Below, one piece after another: positions 1-8,956 of a stretch of 64,000 nt of DNA. The stretch is from assembly GCF_022829295.1 (NCBI RefSeq), contig NZ_JAKSYH010000167.1, positions 30,816 through 94,815 on the forward strand, written 5' to 3'. The stretch's first letter is position 1, and each line of letters opens with the position of its first letter. The notes beneath the pieces were generated by a model. It was not told where the DNA came from and ran no database searches. It worked only from the letters and a program-made list of their open reading frames with translations. The position numbers and the translations under genes were made by a program. Origin of the DNA: Methylobacterium sp. J-088. Lineage in GTDB: Bacteria; Pseudomonadota; Alphaproteobacteria; Rhizobiales; Beijerinckiaceae.

Positions 1-287
1 ATGCGGTCATGGCGGCGCTCCTGGCCGATGGGATCGATAGCCGTCCGCTTTTCTACCCGACACACCAGCAGGCCCCCTATCATGAGGAGACTCGCTATCC
101 CGTCGCCGAGACATGGTCGGCCCGTGGCCTCAACCTACCCACCTTCGAGGCCATGACCGAGGCCGATGTCGCGGCGGTCTGCGCGTCCTTGAGGCGGGCC
201 ATCGCCCAGTATGCCGAGGCGTTCCCCGGCGCACCACCGAGTGAGGTCCGCGAGCCCCAGGCCAGATCTCCCCAAGCCGTTCGATGA
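1..287 (+). CDS. DegT/DnrJ/EryC1-type sugar aminotransferase, C-terminal end (5' truncated by window)
   Basis: Only the last ~95 codons are present; the reading frame is open to the window edge, so the true start lies upstream. The residues SRPLFYP, then YPVAETW, then GLNLPTF, and the closing helix with ADVAAVC are typical of the C-terminal small domain of PLP-dependent DegT/DnrJ/EryC1/StrS aminotransferases, such as perosamine synthetase-like enzymes that add an amino group to nucleotide-linked keto-sugars. The PLP-binding lysine is not in the window. The stop overlaps the next start in an ATGA junction, so it is co-translated with the NeuD-like acyltransferase. This fits an amino-sugar modification module. 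The exact sugar cannot be told. Confidence 0.75.
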   Translation, partial: AVMAALLADGIDSRPLFYPTHQQAPYHEETRYPVAETWSARGLNLPTFEAMTEADVAAVCASLRRAIAQYAEAFPGAPPSEVREPQARSPQAVR

Positions 288-973
288 CGCAGCGGCTCGT
301 GATATGCGGTGGCGGCGGTCTGGCGGTGGAGGTCGCCGCTCTCCTGCGCGACCTCGGCGAGCGTGGACGCGTGGACGGCGACGGCTACGTGATCACGGAT
401 GTGGTCGCCCCCGGACCAGTGCGGACCGCAGACCTGACCGCCCTATGCGGTAGTCCCTTCGCGACGCATGCGGACATCGCCTCGATCCCGGACCGGGATC
501 AGAAGGAATTCATCGTCTGCACGGGCGACCCGACGATCCGGCACAAGATCTATCGTGAACTTGTCCGCATGAATCTGACCCTGGCGCGTATCGTCCACCC
601 GATGGCTTACGTCGCGCCTTCAGCGGTGATCGGGGCCGGGGCGATCATCTATCCCGGCGTTTTTGTCGGTCCCTTCGTGCAACTCGGCGCCAACGTGGTG
701 TTGCATGCACAGGTGGCGGTTCATCACGACTCACGCCTCAACGCATCTGTCGTTCTGTCACCAGGCGCGCTCCTGTGCGGTCATACCGTGTGTGGAAAGG
801 CCGCATTCCTGGGAACCGGCGCATCAATCCTGCCGAAAATGCGCCTGGGCGCCTACAGCAAGCTCTCGGCCGGATCGGTGCTCAGGCGGGCGGCCGGTGA
901 TGGATGCCTGTTGCATGGTAACCCGGCGACGGTGCGCCGCACTTGGTCCGTCGCGTTGGAGGAAGACACGTAA
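284..973 (+). CDS. NeuD/PglD-family sugar O/N-acyltransferase
   Basis: This 229-residue protein starts with a Rossmann-like nucleotide-sugar binding segment (LVICGGGGLAVEVAALL) and continues into a left-handed beta-helix of hexapeptide repeats (AYVAPSAVIGAGAIIYPG and so on). That is the NeuD/PglD order of domains. Family members acetylate amino-sugars or sialic acids using acetyl-CoA in the cytoplasm. The ATG overlaps the aminotransferase stop by 4 bp, so transamination followed by acetylation of the same sugar is the likely logic. The length is normal for the family. The substrate is not identifiable. Confidence 0.82.
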   Translation: MTQRLVICGGGGLAVEVAALLRDLGERGRVDGDGYVITDVVAPGPVRTADLTALCGSPFATHADIASIPDRDQKEFIVCTGDPTIRHKIYRELVRMNLTLARIVHPMAYVAPSAVIGAGAIIYPGVFVGPFVQLGANVVLHAQVAVHHDSRLNASVVLSPGALLCGHTVCGKAAFLGTGASILPKMRLGAYSKLSAGSVLRRAAGDGCLLHGNPATVRRTWSVALEEDT

Positions 974-976
974 TCC

Positions 977-1696
977 TCACCCCCCCGGCACCAGCGACCG
1001 GAGCGGGATCATCTCCGGCCGGTATTCCTGCATCCCGCCGGCGATCCGCTCCTCCACGGCGTCCAGGAACTTCTCCGGGTCGGTGATCGAGCACTGGCGC
1101 AGGTCCCAGAAGGCGTAGCGCCACCATTGCACCTTCAGGTAGCGCTCGATCAGCGCATCGGGGAAGCGCATCTTCACGACCCGGGCGGGGCTGCCGGCCA
1201 CGATCGCGTAGGGCGGCACGTCCTTGGTCACCACCGCCATGGCGCCGACCACCGCCCCGTCGCCGATCGTAATGTCGGGCATCAGGAAGGCGCCGTGGCC
1301 GATATAGACGTCGTTGCCGATGCGCACGCGCTTGGGCCACAGATAGGGGCCGCAGATCTCGTAATCCTCCGCCCGCGGATCGGCGCGGTCGAACACCGCC
1401 GAATGGTGCGTGTAGAACAGCGGTGAGGTCGAGCCGCACTGGACCGGGTGGCTGCCGCGCCCGACCTGCACGCTCTCGCCGATCGAGCAGTAGCGGGCGA
1501 TGTCGGCGCCGAAATAGTAGCCGCTGACCGCGTACGAGAACGCCCCCATCGTGAGGCAGTAATCGACGCCCATCCACTTGATGCTGCACGGCGGCTCGAA
1601 GGTGCAATCCTCCGGCAGGCCGAACGGCGCCGGGTGCAACACCGAGATGCCCCGCCGCAGCATCTCCTGCTTCATGTCCTCGTTGACGGAGATCAT
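977..1696 (-). CDS. CatB-related O-acetyltransferase (left-handed beta-helix)
   Basis: 239 residues. It has hexapeptide repeats with the xenobiotic/CatB acetyltransferase pattern: YCSIGESVQVG, then an inserted HHSAVFDR loop whose histidine would be the catalytic base, then VRIGNDVYIGHGAF, VVGAMAVVTKDVPPYAIVAGSPARVV and the C-terminal FPDALIERYLKVQWW segment. Such enzymes acetylate hydroxyls on sugars or small molecules. It is convergent with the NeuD-like gene, with only 3 bp between the stops. The start is the ATG at 1696, with GAGGACG upstream. It may belong to the same surface-polysaccharide region. A true chloramphenicol acetyltransferase is possible but not indicated. Confidence 0.8.
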   Translation of the reverse strand: MISVNEDMKQEMLRRGISVLHPAPFGLPEDCTFEPPCSIKWMGVDYCLTMGAFSYAVSGYYFGADIARYCSIGESVQVGRGSHPVQCGSTSPLFYTHHSAVFDRADPRAEDYEICGPYLWPKRVRIGNDVYIGHGAFLMPDITIGDGAVVGAMAVVTKDVPPYAIVAGSPARVVKMRFPDALIERYLKVQWWRYAFWDLRQCSITDPEKFLDAVEERIAGGMQEYRPEMIPLRSLVPGG

Positions 1697-1961
1697 ACGG
1701 CGTCCTCGTCGATCGGGCGTCGGGCCCCGGACCTCCGCACGGACGCGTTCACCGCGTGTCGTCCCGGGGCGCTGTCGCCGTGCAGATCGCGGATCGGGTC
1801 ACGGGCAATTGTCGGGCGGCGTCGGGGGGTGAAGGGCAAGGCGCAGGCCGGTGGCATCGGTGAGCCGCCGCACTAACCGAACCGGCAGGGCCCGTAAACC
1901 GCAGGCGGCCCCCATGGCGCAGAAGCCCGCCTCACCGAATCCCTTGCAGGCGATAGGGTTT

Positions 1962-2005
1962 CGATATATCTTAATTGGCGACATATCGGAAGTGAGTCGA
2001 CTCAC
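1962..2005 (+). promoter_or_regulatory. Candidate operator region of the PadR-type regulator
   Basis: Two symmetrical sites lie just before the PadR start. At 1962-1988 CGATAT and ATATCG flank 15 bases that include TTAATT. At 1992-2005 a perfect 14-base palindrome, GTGAGTCGACTCAC, ends one base before the start codon. A palindrome this close to the start would let a bound dimer block its own transcription or translation, which suggests autoregulation. The rest of the 310-base gap 1697-2006 shows nothing else I can identify. No divergently transcribed reductase gene is present, unlike the E. coli yqjH-yqjI arrangement. Confidence 0.5.
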
Positions 2006-2006
2006 C

Positions 2007-2630
2007 ATGCATCCCGACATCATGGACCCCTTCTACGGCGATCCCTTCGACGCCCACCGCGTCCGCGCTCATCGTGGCCCGATGGGGGGTGATCACAGGG
2101 GGCGGCACGGGCATCCCGGCCGCAGCCCCGGCGACCGCCGGATGTTCGGCCGCGGCGGTCGCGGCGATCTCGCCCGCTTCTTCGCCCATGGCGACCTCAG
2201 GCTCGTGATCCTCCACCTGATCGCCGAGAAGCCCCGGCACGGCTACGAGATCATCAAGGCCATCGAGGAGCGGGTCGGCGGTGCCTACAGCCCGAGCCCC
2301 GGCACGGTCTACCCGACGCTGACGCTGCTCGAGGAACTCGGCCACGTCACGGTGACCCCCGGGGAGGGCACCAAGCGGCTGCACACGATCACCCCGGAGG
2401 GCCAGGCCGTCCTCGACGGCAACCGCCCGACCCTGGAGGCCATCCTCGCCCGGATGGCCGAGGCCGAGGCCGCCCGGGGCGACGGGCCGCCGCCCTCCCT
2501 GGTGCGCGCCAAGGAGGGTCTGAAGCTTGCCCTGCAGATGCGCCTCGCCCGCGGACCGCTCAGCGCCGAGCAGACCGCCGCCATCACGGCGGCCCTGGAG
2601 GCGGCGACCGCCGCGGTGGAGCGGGCGTGA
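2007..2630 (+). CDS. PadR-family regulator with His-rich N-terminus, NfeR/YqjI-like
   Basis: 207 residues. The first ~55 residues are rich in His, Gly, Arg and Asp (HRVRAHRG, HRGRHGHPGR), followed by a linker RGDLARFFAHGDLRLVIL. The PadR winged helix-turn-helix follows (KPRHGYEIIKAIEE, YSPSPGTVYPTLTLLEELG). A C-terminal dimerisation helix closes the protein. This matches E. coli YqjI/NfeR, in which the N-terminal His-rich extension binds nickel or iron and the protein represses a ferric reductase gene. Metal sensing here is therefore inferred from family and composition. An upstream in-frame extension to 1851 exists, but the ATG at 2007 sits directly behind a palindrome and begins the recognisable domain. 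Confidence 0.78.
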   Translation: MHPDIMDPFYGDPFDAHRVRAHRGPMGGDHRGRHGHPGRSPGDRRMFGRGGRGDLARFFAHGDLRLVILHLIAEKPRHGYEIIKAIEERVGGAYSPSPGTVYPTLTLLEELGHVTVTPGEGTKRLHTITPEGQAVLDGNRPTLEAILARMAEAEAARGDGPPPSLVRAKEGLKLALQMRLARGPLSAEQTAAITAALEAATAAVERA

Positions 2631-2660
2631 CGCGCCGCGACCTGCGTCGGGGCCCGTCCG

Positions 2661-3578
2661 GTGCCTGATCCGCGTTCGGGCCTTCCCGCCCTCGGCATCA
2701 CCCTGTTCCGGCCGGGCCCGGACCAGGTGGAGCGCGTCCTCGCCCAGGCCGCGGCCGGGGGCGCCACGGTGATCGCCTTCGACAATGGCGGTCTCGCCGC
2801 CGGTGACGCGGGACGCCTCGTCCGCGCCGGCGTGATCCTGCTGTCGGAGGGGCACAATGTCGGCATCGCGGCGGCGCTCAACCGGATCGCCGCGTCCGCC
2901 CGGGACGCGGGGGCGGAGACCCTCCTGCTCCTCGATCAGGATGCCGAGCCGCCCGGAGATCTCGCCGCTGGGTTGCTCGCCGCCCTCGGAGAGCTGCGGC
3001 GTGCCGCGATCCGGGCCGCGGTGGTGGGCCCCGCCCCGGCGCCGGCCGCCGGCCACAAGGCGCCAGCCTATCCGCGCCGACCCGGCGTTCCGGATCAGGG
3101 CGTCCTCGCCTCGGTGCAGTTCCTGGCGACCTCGGGCTCGCTGATCGACCTCGCCGCGTTCGACCGGATCGGCCCGTTCCGGGCGGACTTCTTCATCGAC
3201 GGCGTCGAACTCGAATGGTGCTTCCGGGCCTGGAGCCTCGGCTATGGCTGCTATTGCGCCCGCGACGTCGGGATCCCCCACCGGGTCGGCGGCGGGGTGA
3301 TCCGGGCCTTCGGGATCGCGATGCCGCGCCAGCCCCTGTTCCGCATGGCGACCTACCTGCGCAACGCGGTGTATGCGTGGCGGCTGCCGCACGTGCCGCT
3401 CCGCTGGAAGCTCGCCCAGGCCGCCTACCTGCCCCTCCAGGCCGGCCTGTACTGGGCGGATTCAGGCTGGCGGCCCTCCGTGCTGCTTCGGCTTCTCGCA
3501 GCGGCGCGCGACGGCGCCCTCGGCCGCCTCGGCGCACCCCGGGATCTGCCCCAGAATCTGCCCCAGGATCTCCCGTGA
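2661..3578 (+). CDS. GT2 glycosyltransferase, rhamnosyltransferase-like
   Basis: 305 residues from a GTG start. The core fold of GT-A family 2 is visible: an N-terminal beta strand, VIAFDNGG, GHNVGIAAALNRI, the metal-binding LLLLDQDAEPP (DxD-like), and the acceptor-side segment ATSGSLIDLAAFDRIGPFRADFFIDGVELEWCFRA with the usual ED-type acids. This pattern is close to WbbL/RfbF-like rhamnosyltransferases acting at the inner face of the membrane. It overlaps the next gene (GTGA), so the two glycosyltransferases are co-translated. An odd C-terminal repeat [11 protein letters not shown] is probably low-complexity. Sugar donor and acceptor are unknown. Confidence 0.78.
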   Translation: MPDPRSGLPALGITLFRPGPDQVERVLAQAAAGGATVIAFDNGGLAAGDAGRLVRAGVILLSEGHNVGIAAALNRIAASARDAGAETLLLLDQDAEPPGDLAAGLLAALGELRRAAIRAAVVGPAPAPAAGHKAPAYPRRPGVPDQGVLASVQFLATSGSLIDLAAFDRIGPFRADFFIDGVELEWCFRAWSLGYGCYCARDVGIPHRVGGGVIRAFGIAMPRQPLFRMATYLRNAVYAWRLPHVPLRWKLAQAAYLPLQAGLYWADSGWRPSVLLRLLAAARDGALGRLGAPRDLPQNLPQDLP

Positions 3579-4540
3579 CCGAGCGCCCTGCCCGTCCCCC
3601 GGTCCTCGACGTGGTGATCGTCAACTGGAACGGCGGCGCGCTTCTCCGCGCCTGTCTCGCGAGCCTCGCGGCCGCGCGGGACGCCGCGTCCGTGCAGGTG
3701 ATCGTGGTCGACAATGCTTCGACCGACGGCTCCGCCGAGGATCTGCCCCCCCTGCCCCACCCGCTCCGGCTGATCCGCAATGCGCACAATCTCGGCTTCG
3801 GCCGCGCCTGCGATCAGGGCGCTGCCGCGGGCGATGCCCCCGCGATCCTGTTCCTCAATCCCGACACGCAGGTCGAACCCGACGCCCTGGGCGTGGCCCG
3901 GGCCGCCCTGCTGGCCGATCCGCGGACCGGGATCGTCGGCGCCCGGCTGGTCGATCCCGACGGACGGACTGCGCGCTCCTGCGCCCGGACGCCCTCGGCG
4001 CTCGGCCTCCTCGGACGTGCCCTGGCGCTGGACCGGCTGGGCCTCGTGCGCCCGCACTTCCTTCGCGAATGGGACCATGCGGAGGACCGCGCCGTCGATC
4101 AGGTGATGGGCGCCTTCCTGATGATCCGCCGCGACCTGTTCACGGCGCTCGGCGGGTTCGATCCGCGCTTCTTCGTCTACTGGGAGGATGCCGATCTCTG
4201 CGCCCGCGCCCGGGCGGCGGGTTATTCCGTGCGGCACGTCGCCGGGGCGGTCGCGCACCATCTCGGCCAGGGCACGACCCGGCAGGTGCGGGCGCGGCGG
4301 CTGTTCTACTTCCTGCGCAGCCAGATCCTCTACGCCGGCAAGCACCACGGCGTCGTCACGGCCCTGGCGGTGACGGCGGCGAGTTTTGGCGCGCAGGTGC
4401 CGCTCCGGCTTGCCCTGGCCCTCGTCCACCGCTCGCCCGCCGAGGCCGCCGAGGTTCTGCGCGCCGCCGCCCTCCTGGCCGCGGCGCTGCCGGAGCTCCT
4501 CATGCGGGGCGATCGAGGAAGTCCAGCAGGACCCGGTTGA
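3575..4540 (+). CDS. GT2 glycosyltransferase
   Basis: 321 residues from the GTG at 3575, which overlaps the previous stop; a longer upstream frame is only a shadow of the preceding gene. Family-2 hallmarks are clear: [18 protein letters not shown] at the N-terminus, [38 protein letters not shown] (DxD-equivalent), [12 protein letters not shown] and the catalytic-base motif [19 protein letters not shown] hydrophobic C-terminal part may dock on the membrane. With its partner it likely builds an O-antigen, EPS or glycolipid. The 3' end overlaps the convergent rutD by about 40 bp. Confidence 0.83.
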   Translation: MTERPARPPVLDVVIVNWNGGALLRACLASLAAARDAASVQVIVVDNASTDGSAEDLPPLPHPLRLIRNAHNLGFGRACDQGAAAGDAPAILFLNPDTQVEPDALGVARAALLADPRTGIVGARLVDPDGRTARSCARTPSALGLLGRALALDRLGLVRPHFLREWDHAEDRAVDQVMGAFLMIRRDLFTALGGFDPRFFVYWEDADLCARARAAGYSVRHVAGAVAHHLGQGTTRQVRARRLFYFLRSQILYAGKHHGVVTALAVTAASFGAQVPLRLALALVHRSPAEAAEVLRAAALLAAALPELLMRGDRGSPAGPG

Positions 4541-5315
4541 ACGCCTCCGGACAGGTCACGCTGTGGGCGTGGCCGCCCTCGGGGGCGAGGGCGAGCCGGG
4601 CGTTGGGCAGCGCCGCCGCGAGGCGCTCGGAGCGCGTATAGGGCACCAGCACGTCGTCCCGGGCGGCCATCACCAGGGTCTCGTGCGGGATGCGCCCGAG
4701 CCGGTCGGCGATGGCGAAGCGCTCCAGGGCGCCGATGCGCGTCAGCACGGTCTCGGCCCCGGGGAAATGCGCGAGGGCGTGAACCTCGTCGGCCGCGACT
4801 CGCGCGGCCTCGGCCGACAACCAGGGCGCCGGGTACAGGAAGATCGCCTGCGCCCGCACGAAGGCCTCCGGCCCGCCCCCGGCCAGGATCGCCCGGCGGG
4901 CCGCGAAGCACCGGCGTGTGGCCGGGTCCAGGGCGTCCCAGCCGTTGATGACCACGATCCGCCCGACGCGCCCGGGCGCGGCGAGCGCCGTCTGCAGGGC
5001 GATCAGGCCGCCCAGCGCGTGGCCGACCACGTCGGCCCGGTCGATCCCGGCGGCGTCCAGCACCGCGAGCGCGTCCCGGGCCATGGCGGGGATATCGTGG
5101 TCCGGCCCGAGCCGGTCGGGCGACCGTCCGGTCCCGCGATGGTCGTAGGTCACCACCCGGAACTGCGCCGTGAGCGCCGCCATCTGCGGCGCGAAGTATC
5201 CGGCCCCGCCGCCGAGCCCCGGCGAGAGCAGCACCGGCCGCCCGTCCTCAGGGCCCGCCACCGCGTGGTGGAGCGGGGCCGCGCCGACGCTCACCGGCTG
5301 CTCATCGGCCGACAT
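4500..5315 (-). CDS. rutD: RutD, putative carbamate/aminoacrylate hydrolase
   Basis: 271-residue alpha/beta hydrolase: oxyanion region [23 protein letters not shown], and a nucleophile elbow [13 protein letters not shown]. The usual Ser of GxSxG is Ala here, which is also seen in RutD-type proteins. An acid-containing [10 protein letters not shown] and a late [14 protein letters not shown] with the His complete the fold. RutD acts after RutC in uracil breakdown by the Rut pathway, speeding aminoacrylate or carbamate turnover. It is last in rutABCD, overlapping rutC by 14 bp. The downstream neighbours are unrelated glycosyltransferases, so no rutE, rutF or rutG follows. Confidence 0.88.
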   Translation of the reverse strand: MSADEQPVSVGAAPLHHAVAGPEDGRPVLLSPGLGGGAGYFAPQMAALTAQFRVVTYDHRGTGRSPDRLGPDHDIPAMARDALAVLDAAGIDRADVVGHALGGLIALQTALAAPGRVGRIVVINGWDALDPATRRCFAARRAILAGGGPEAFVRAQAIFLYPAPWLSAEAARVAADEVHALAHFPGAETVLTRIGALERFAIADRLGRIPHETLVMAARDDVLVPYTRSERLAAALPNARLALAPEGGHAHSVTCPEAFNRVLLDFLDRPA

Positions 5316-5688
5316 GCGCCACGGAGGCGATCTCCACCAGCGCCTCCGGCTTCACGAGGCCGCACTGGATGCAATAGCGCGCCGGCTTCTCGCCCGGGAA
5401 ATACGCCGCGTAGACGGCGTTGATCGCCGCGTAGTCCGCCCAGTCCTTCAGGAAGACGTGGTTGAAGGTGACGTCGTCCATCGTGCCGCCCGCGGCTTGG
5501 ACCACGCCCTTGATGGTCTCCAGCACGTGGCGGGTCTGGGCGGCGGCGTCGCCGACATGGACGACGTTGGCCTCCGCATCCAAAGGGAGCGTGCCCGAGA
5601 CGTACAGCACGCCGTCGGCCAGCGTCCCCGGCACGTAGGGGGCGAGCGGCTTGCCGGTCCCCGGCGGAATGACGACCTGCTTCGGCAT
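5302..5688 (-). CDS. rutC: RutC, 3-aminoacrylate deaminase (RidA family)
   Basis: 128 residues, the same length as E. coli RutC, starting [19 protein letters not shown]. Family blocks seen: [40 protein letters not shown], and the ligand-binding tail [20 protein letters not shown] with the conserved arginine and the glutamate in VEI. The RidA fold forms trimers and hydrolyses enamine/imine products. The longer upstream frame to 5958 is arginine/proline-rich shadow sequence. The gene is unusual in being separated from rutB by 109 bp that contain a hairpin. It overlaps rutD by 14 bp. Confidence 0.92.
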   Translation of the reverse strand: MPKQVVIPPGTGKPLAPYVPGTLADGVLYVSGTLPLDAEANVVHVGDAAAQTRHVLETIKGVVQAAGGTMDDVTFNHVFLKDWADYAAINAVYAAYFPGEKPARYCIQCGLVKPEALVEIASVAHVGR

Positions 5689-5761
5689 GCCCGTGCGCGC
5701 TCCCATTCGACCTGTCGGCCGGGCAGGCCGCGCGGGCGGCGCCGCGTCGGGCGGCGCTCGT

Positions 5762-5788
5762 GCACCCTGCCGGTGACCGGCCGGGTGC
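5762..5788 (-). other. Hairpin in the rutB-rutC gap
   Basis: Between rutB and rutC the arms GCACCC-TG-CCGG and CCGG-CC-GGGTGC enclose the loop TGA, giving a two-step stem. There is no T-run behind it, so it is not a classical terminator. A role in mRNA processing or segmental stability of the rut transcript is conjecture. Confidence 0.35.
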
Positions 5789-5797
5789 GGGATGCAC

Positions 5798-6559
5798 TTA
5801 TTCGGCCATATCGAGGCCGACCGCATCAACCGCGGCGTGTGAGGCCGTCCCGAGGGCCGCCGCGAAGGCGGCGACGTCCGAGACCCAGCCGAAGAAGGTC
5901 TCGATATTGGCGAGCGCCCCGTGGTGCAGGCTTTCGGGCCCGGCCTGATGCGTCGCATCGGCCAGTACGATCCCGAAATACTCCCGGTGGAACCCGTCCC
6001 GCAGGGTCGATTCCACGCAGACGTTGGTGGCGATGCCGGTGAAGACCAACGTGTTGATTCCCCGGGCGCGGAGCATGCTGTCGAGGGGGGTGTTGTAGAA
6101 GCCGCTGTAGCGCGGCTTGCCGATCGTCAGGTCGCCGGGCTCGGGCTTCAGGGCGTCCACCAGCGCGTAGTCCCAGGAGCCCTTGGCGAGGAGCTGCGCG
6201 TTCATCTCCTGCTTCCGGCGCATGGTCTTGAGGGCGTTGGATTTGTGCCAGTTCGGCGAGCCCGGACCGCCCGCCTCGACATAGTCCGGATCCCAGCCGT
6301 TCTGGAACCACAGGATCCGGATGCCCGCCGCCCGGGCCGCCGCCACCGCCCGGACGATCTGCGCGATCACCGGGCCGGTGCCCGACACGTCGAAGCCCGC
6401 GAGGTCGAGGTAACCGCCCGCGCTCGCATAGGCGTTCTGCACGTCCACCACGATCAGCACCGTGGCGGCGGGGTCGAAGGCGATCGGCTCGGGCCGGGCC
6501 GGCAGGACGACGCTGCCGTGGCGGCCTCGGGGATCGCGATATCCGGCGGGGGCGTCCAT
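5798..6559 (-). CDS. rutB: RutB, ureidoacrylate amidohydrolase
   Basis: 253-residue cysteine hydrolase of the isochorismatase fold. Catalytic Asp in [13 protein letters not shown], the lysine region [15 protein letters not shown], the cis-peptide region [18 protein letters not shown] with the nucleophilic Cys, and [11 protein letters not shown] are all present. The N-terminus [20 protein letters not shown] is the RutB-specific extension. RutB releases carbamate and aminoacrylate from the ring-opened product of RutA. The start shares a base with the rutA stop (TGATG), so the two are translationally coupled. Length and motifs are normal. Confidence 0.93.
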   Translation of the reverse strand: MDAPAGYRDPRGRHGSVVLPARPEPIAFDPAATVLIVVDVQNAYASAGGYLDLAGFDVSGTGPVIAQIVRAVAAARAAGIRILWFQNGWDPDYVEAGGPGSPNWHKSNALKTMRRKQEMNAQLLAKGSWDYALVDALKPEPGDLTIGKPRYSGFYNTPLDSMLRARGINTLVFTGIATNVCVESTLRDGFHREYFGIVLADATHQAGPESLHHGALANIETFFGWVSDVAAFAAALGTASHAAVDAVGLDMAE

Positions 6560-7731
6560 CAGGCGACCTCAGGAAGCGGCGCCGTCGCCACGTGCCGGCG
6601 CGTGCGCATCAGCGGCTGGATCCGGGTGCCGAAGGCATCGAGACCCTTGAGGAAATCGTCGAACACCAGCAGCACGCCCTCCACCCCGTCGATGGTCATG
6701 ATTGCGTCGAGCATCGCCGCCACGGTGGCGTAGCTGCCGACCAGGGTACCCATGTTGAGGTTCACCGCCGAGGCGGGGTCCGCGAGCTGGCGCACATTGG
6801 TGTCGCCGCCGGACTTGGTGTCGGCCGCGCCCTGGAGGCCGAGCCACGCGATCGCCTCGGCATCGGCTCCCGCCTTGTAGTGGGCCCAGGTGGCCATCGC
6901 GGCGGCGTCGGTCTCGTCGGCGATGATCATGAACAGGGCGTAGCAGGTGACGTGACGCCCGGTCTCGGCGCGCGCCCCCGCCAGCTTCTCCACCACGGGG
7001 GCGAAGGCGGTCGGCGTGTTGAGCCCTTTCCCTAAACAGAAATTGTAGTCGGCATAGCGGGCCGTGAAGGCAAGCCCCGCCCCGCTCTGGCCGGCGCAGA
7101 TGATCTTCATCGGCGCCTGCGGCCGGGGGCTCAGCCGGCAATCGTTCATCTGGAAATACGTGCCCTTGAGATCGCTGGCGCCGGTCTCCCACAGCGCGCG
7201 GAGGATCTGAGCGTACTCCGCCAGATAGTCGTACCGACTGGCGAAATGCGCATCGCCGGGCCACAGGCCCATCTGGTCGTATTCCGGCTTCTGCCAGCCG
7301 GTGACGAGGTTCACGCCGAAGCGACCATCCGAGATCGAGTCGATGGTCGCGGCCATGCGGGCGACGATGGCCGGCGGCAGGCACAGGGTCGCCGCGGTGG
7401 CGAACAGCTTGATCCGGGTGGTCACGGCGGCGAGCCCGGCCATCAGGGTGAACGATTCGAGGTTGTGGTCCCAGAACTCGGTCTTGCCGCCGAAACCGCG
7501 CAGCTTGATCATCGAGAGGGCGAAGTCGAGCCCGTAACCCTCGGCCTTCAGGGTGATCGCCTTGTTGAGCGCGAAGCTCGGGCGGTACTGCGGGGCATTC
7601 TCCGAGATCAACCAGCCATTGTTGCCGATCGGGATGAACACCCCGACGCTCATGGCCTGCGATCCGCCCTGAACCACGCCGGCGGGATGCGCCGGGGCCG
7701 AAAGTCCCGTACCGGCCTCGCTCTGACTCAT
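6559..7731 (-). CDS. rutA: RutA, pyrimidine monooxygenase
   Basis: Flavin-dependent luciferase-fold monooxygenase that opens the uracil ring between N3 and C4. Nearly the whole E. coli RutA pattern is present: [121 protein letters not shown]. The ATG at 7731 (390 residues) follows GGAG at good spacing. The ATG at 7653, where homology with E. coli begins, is the alternative, in which case 26 residues are not translated. It is first in the rut operon and needs reduced FMN, normally from RutF, which is not in the window. Confidence 0.94.
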   Translation of the reverse strand: MSQSEAGTGLSAPAHPAGVVQGGSQAMSVGVFIPIGNNGWLISENAPQYRPSFALNKAITLKAEGYGLDFALSMIKLRGFGGKTEFWDHNLESFTLMAGLAAVTTRIKLFATAATLCLPPAIVARMAATIDSISDGRFGVNLVTGWQKPEYDQMGLWPGDAHFASRYDYLAEYAQILRALWETGASDLKGTYFQMNDCRLSPRPQAPMKIICAGQSGAGLAFTARYADYNFCLGKGLNTPTAFAPVVEKLAGARAETGRHVTCYALFMIIADETDAAAMATWAHYKAGADAEAIAWLGLQGAADTKSGGDTNVRQLADPASAVNLNMGTLVGSYATVAAMLDAIMTIDGVEGVLLVFDDFLKGLDAFGTRIQPLMRTRRHVATAPLPEVA

Positions 7732-8127
7732 CGATCTGCGCTCCACGCGACGCGACTTCCCGGCCTCAGGGCCCCGAGTCGGCCGGAGGTTTGCAAAACC
7801 GGGTTGGAGGGTCAAACCCGTGGCGCCTGTTCGGCGGAAAAATGCTCATCTTTCCAGCGTGTTGCACAATCTGGGCGCGATTTATGCCCAGCCCATTCGC
7901 ACTTGGAGCGATACCCATTCGGATGCGGCTCGGACGTCGAACCGAAGCTCGTCTCGGCTCAGAGCGGTCCAGGGACGGCGCCCAGCGCAGGCTCAAAAAC
8001 AGGTCTCGCGCGGCAAATTTGGCAGCACATATACTTGGGGGCCGAGTCCCAATTGTCGCTGACGATCCGAGGACCATTTTCAGTTGGTGAAAACGAGTAA
8101 CGGATCCGCTCAGCTGGAGTGACATCG
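7732..8127. other. Gene-free divergent region between rutA and the DUF4864 gene
   Basis: About 400 bases hold the promoters for rutA (minus) and the DUF4864 gene (plus). At 7789-7817 an imperfect inverted repeat begins GTTTGC and ends GGTCAAAC. Its TTGACC half, read on the minus strand, equals half of the published RutR site, but the other half does not match. Otherwise I see only short spurious frames and the symmetrical TTTTC/GAAAA near 8080-8096. Confidence 0.4.
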
Positions 8128-8541
8128 ATGCGCGTGTTGCCCGCCCTTCTCCTCGTCCTCGGCCTTGCGGGACCGGCAGCGGCCGATGACGCCGCCCGCG
8201 CGGCCGCTCAGGCCACGATCACCCGGCAGGTCGAGGCCTTCGGGCGCGACGACGCGCCGGTGGCCTACGCTCAGGCGGCCCCGGCGATCCGCGAGCTCTT
8301 CCCGAACGCCGACCTGTTCATCGGCATGGTCCGCACCCAGTATCGCCCGGTCTACCGGCACCGCAGCTTCGTGTTCGGCGAGGCGCGGGACACGGATACG
8401 GCGGGCGTGGTCCAGTCGGTGGCGATCCAGGACGAGTACGGCGTCGACTGGACCGCCGAGTACAGCCTGGTCCGGGACGCGGATGGGCAGTGGCGCATCA
8501 CCGGCTGCCGCCTGACCAAGGCGCCGGGCACGAACGCCTGA
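8128..8541 (+). CDS. Secreted DUF4864-family protein
   Basis: 137 residues from the ATG at 8128, behind GCTGGAG; a GTG three codons earlier is less well placed. A signal peptide (MRVLPALLLVLGLAGPAAA) precedes a domain with the DUF4864 signature: ITRQVEAFGRDDAPVAYAQAAPAIRELF, MVRTQYRPVYRHRSFVFG, QSVAIQDEYGVDWTAEYSLVRDADGQWRITGC. The fold resembles small NTF2-like/SnoaL-type proteins, but no activity is known. It is probably periplasmic. It is monocistronic, ending in a strong hairpin shared with the converging next gene. Confidence 0.75.
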   Translation: MRVLPALLLVLGLAGPAAADDAARAAAQATITRQVEAFGRDDAPVAYAQAAPAIRELFPNADLFIGMVRTQYRPVYRHRSFVFGEARDTDTAGVVQSVAIQDEYGVDWTAEYSLVRDADGQWRITGCRLTKAPGTNA

Positions 8542-8544
8542 AGG

Positions 8545-8569
8545 GCCCGCCGCCGCCGCCGCGGCGGGC
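8545..8569. terminator. Bidirectional hairpin terminator
   Basis: A perfect 9-bp stem GCCCGCCGC / GCGGCGGGC with a 7-base loop lies exactly between two converging stop codons. It lacks a T-run, so Rho-independent strength is uncertain. Confidence 0.6.
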
Positions 8570-8575
8570 GAGCGC

Positions 8576-8956
8576 TTACCGGGCGTCCGGCTTCAGCGTC
8601 GTGAGCTTGTCGAGCAATTGCAGCGTGGTGTCGGCGCAGGCCTTGGTCGTGTCGTCGTCGGCGCACTTCACGTCGAGGCGGGCATCGCCACGCTCGATGA
8701 TGAAATGCGCGCCCTTCGGCGGCGGCGGCGGAGGAGGCGGTCCGCCGCCGTCGCGCTGCGGGCCTCCGGGCGGCGGCGGGGGCGGCCCGTCGGCCCCTGG
8801 GCCGCGGCGCGGTCCGCCCGGGGGCGGTGGCGGAGGCGGTGCGCCGGCTTCGGGGCCGGGCCGCGGGCCTCCGGGGGGCGGAGGCGGCGTCTGCGCGAAG
8901 GCGACGCTGCCGGACAGCAGGGCCGCGACGCCCGCGAGGGCGATGATTCGGGTCAT
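8576..8956 (-). CDS. Secreted proline/glycine-rich protein
   Basis: 126 residues. A clear signal peptide (TRIIALAGVAALLSGSVAFAQ) is followed by about 60 residues of PPPPPPGGP-like repeats and then a compact tail HFIIERGDARLDVKCADDDTTKACADTTLQLLDKL containing two cysteines that could form a disulfide. The low-complexity region likely forms an extended linker or a cell-wall or envelope contact, with the tail as the folded part. I do not recognise a named family. Codon use in the repeat matches the surroundings, so it does not look foreign. It converges with the DUF4864 gene. Confidence 0.65.
   Translation of the reverse strand: MTRIIALAGVAALLSGSVAFAQTPPPPPGGPRPGPEAGAPPPPPPPGGPRRGPGADGPPPPPPGGPQRDGGGPPPPPPPPKGAHFIIERGDARLDVKCADDDTTKACADTTLQLLDKLTTLKPDAR

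Noticed and set aside
4560..5315. RutD as a beta-ketoadipate enol-lactone hydrolase (PcaD)
   Set aside because: The sequence is similar in fold, but the operon context with rutABC is decisive and no pca genes are near.
7789..7817. RutR operator before rutA
   Set aside because: Only one half (TTGACC) agrees with the published RutR site; the second half does not, so I do not call it as a RutR box.
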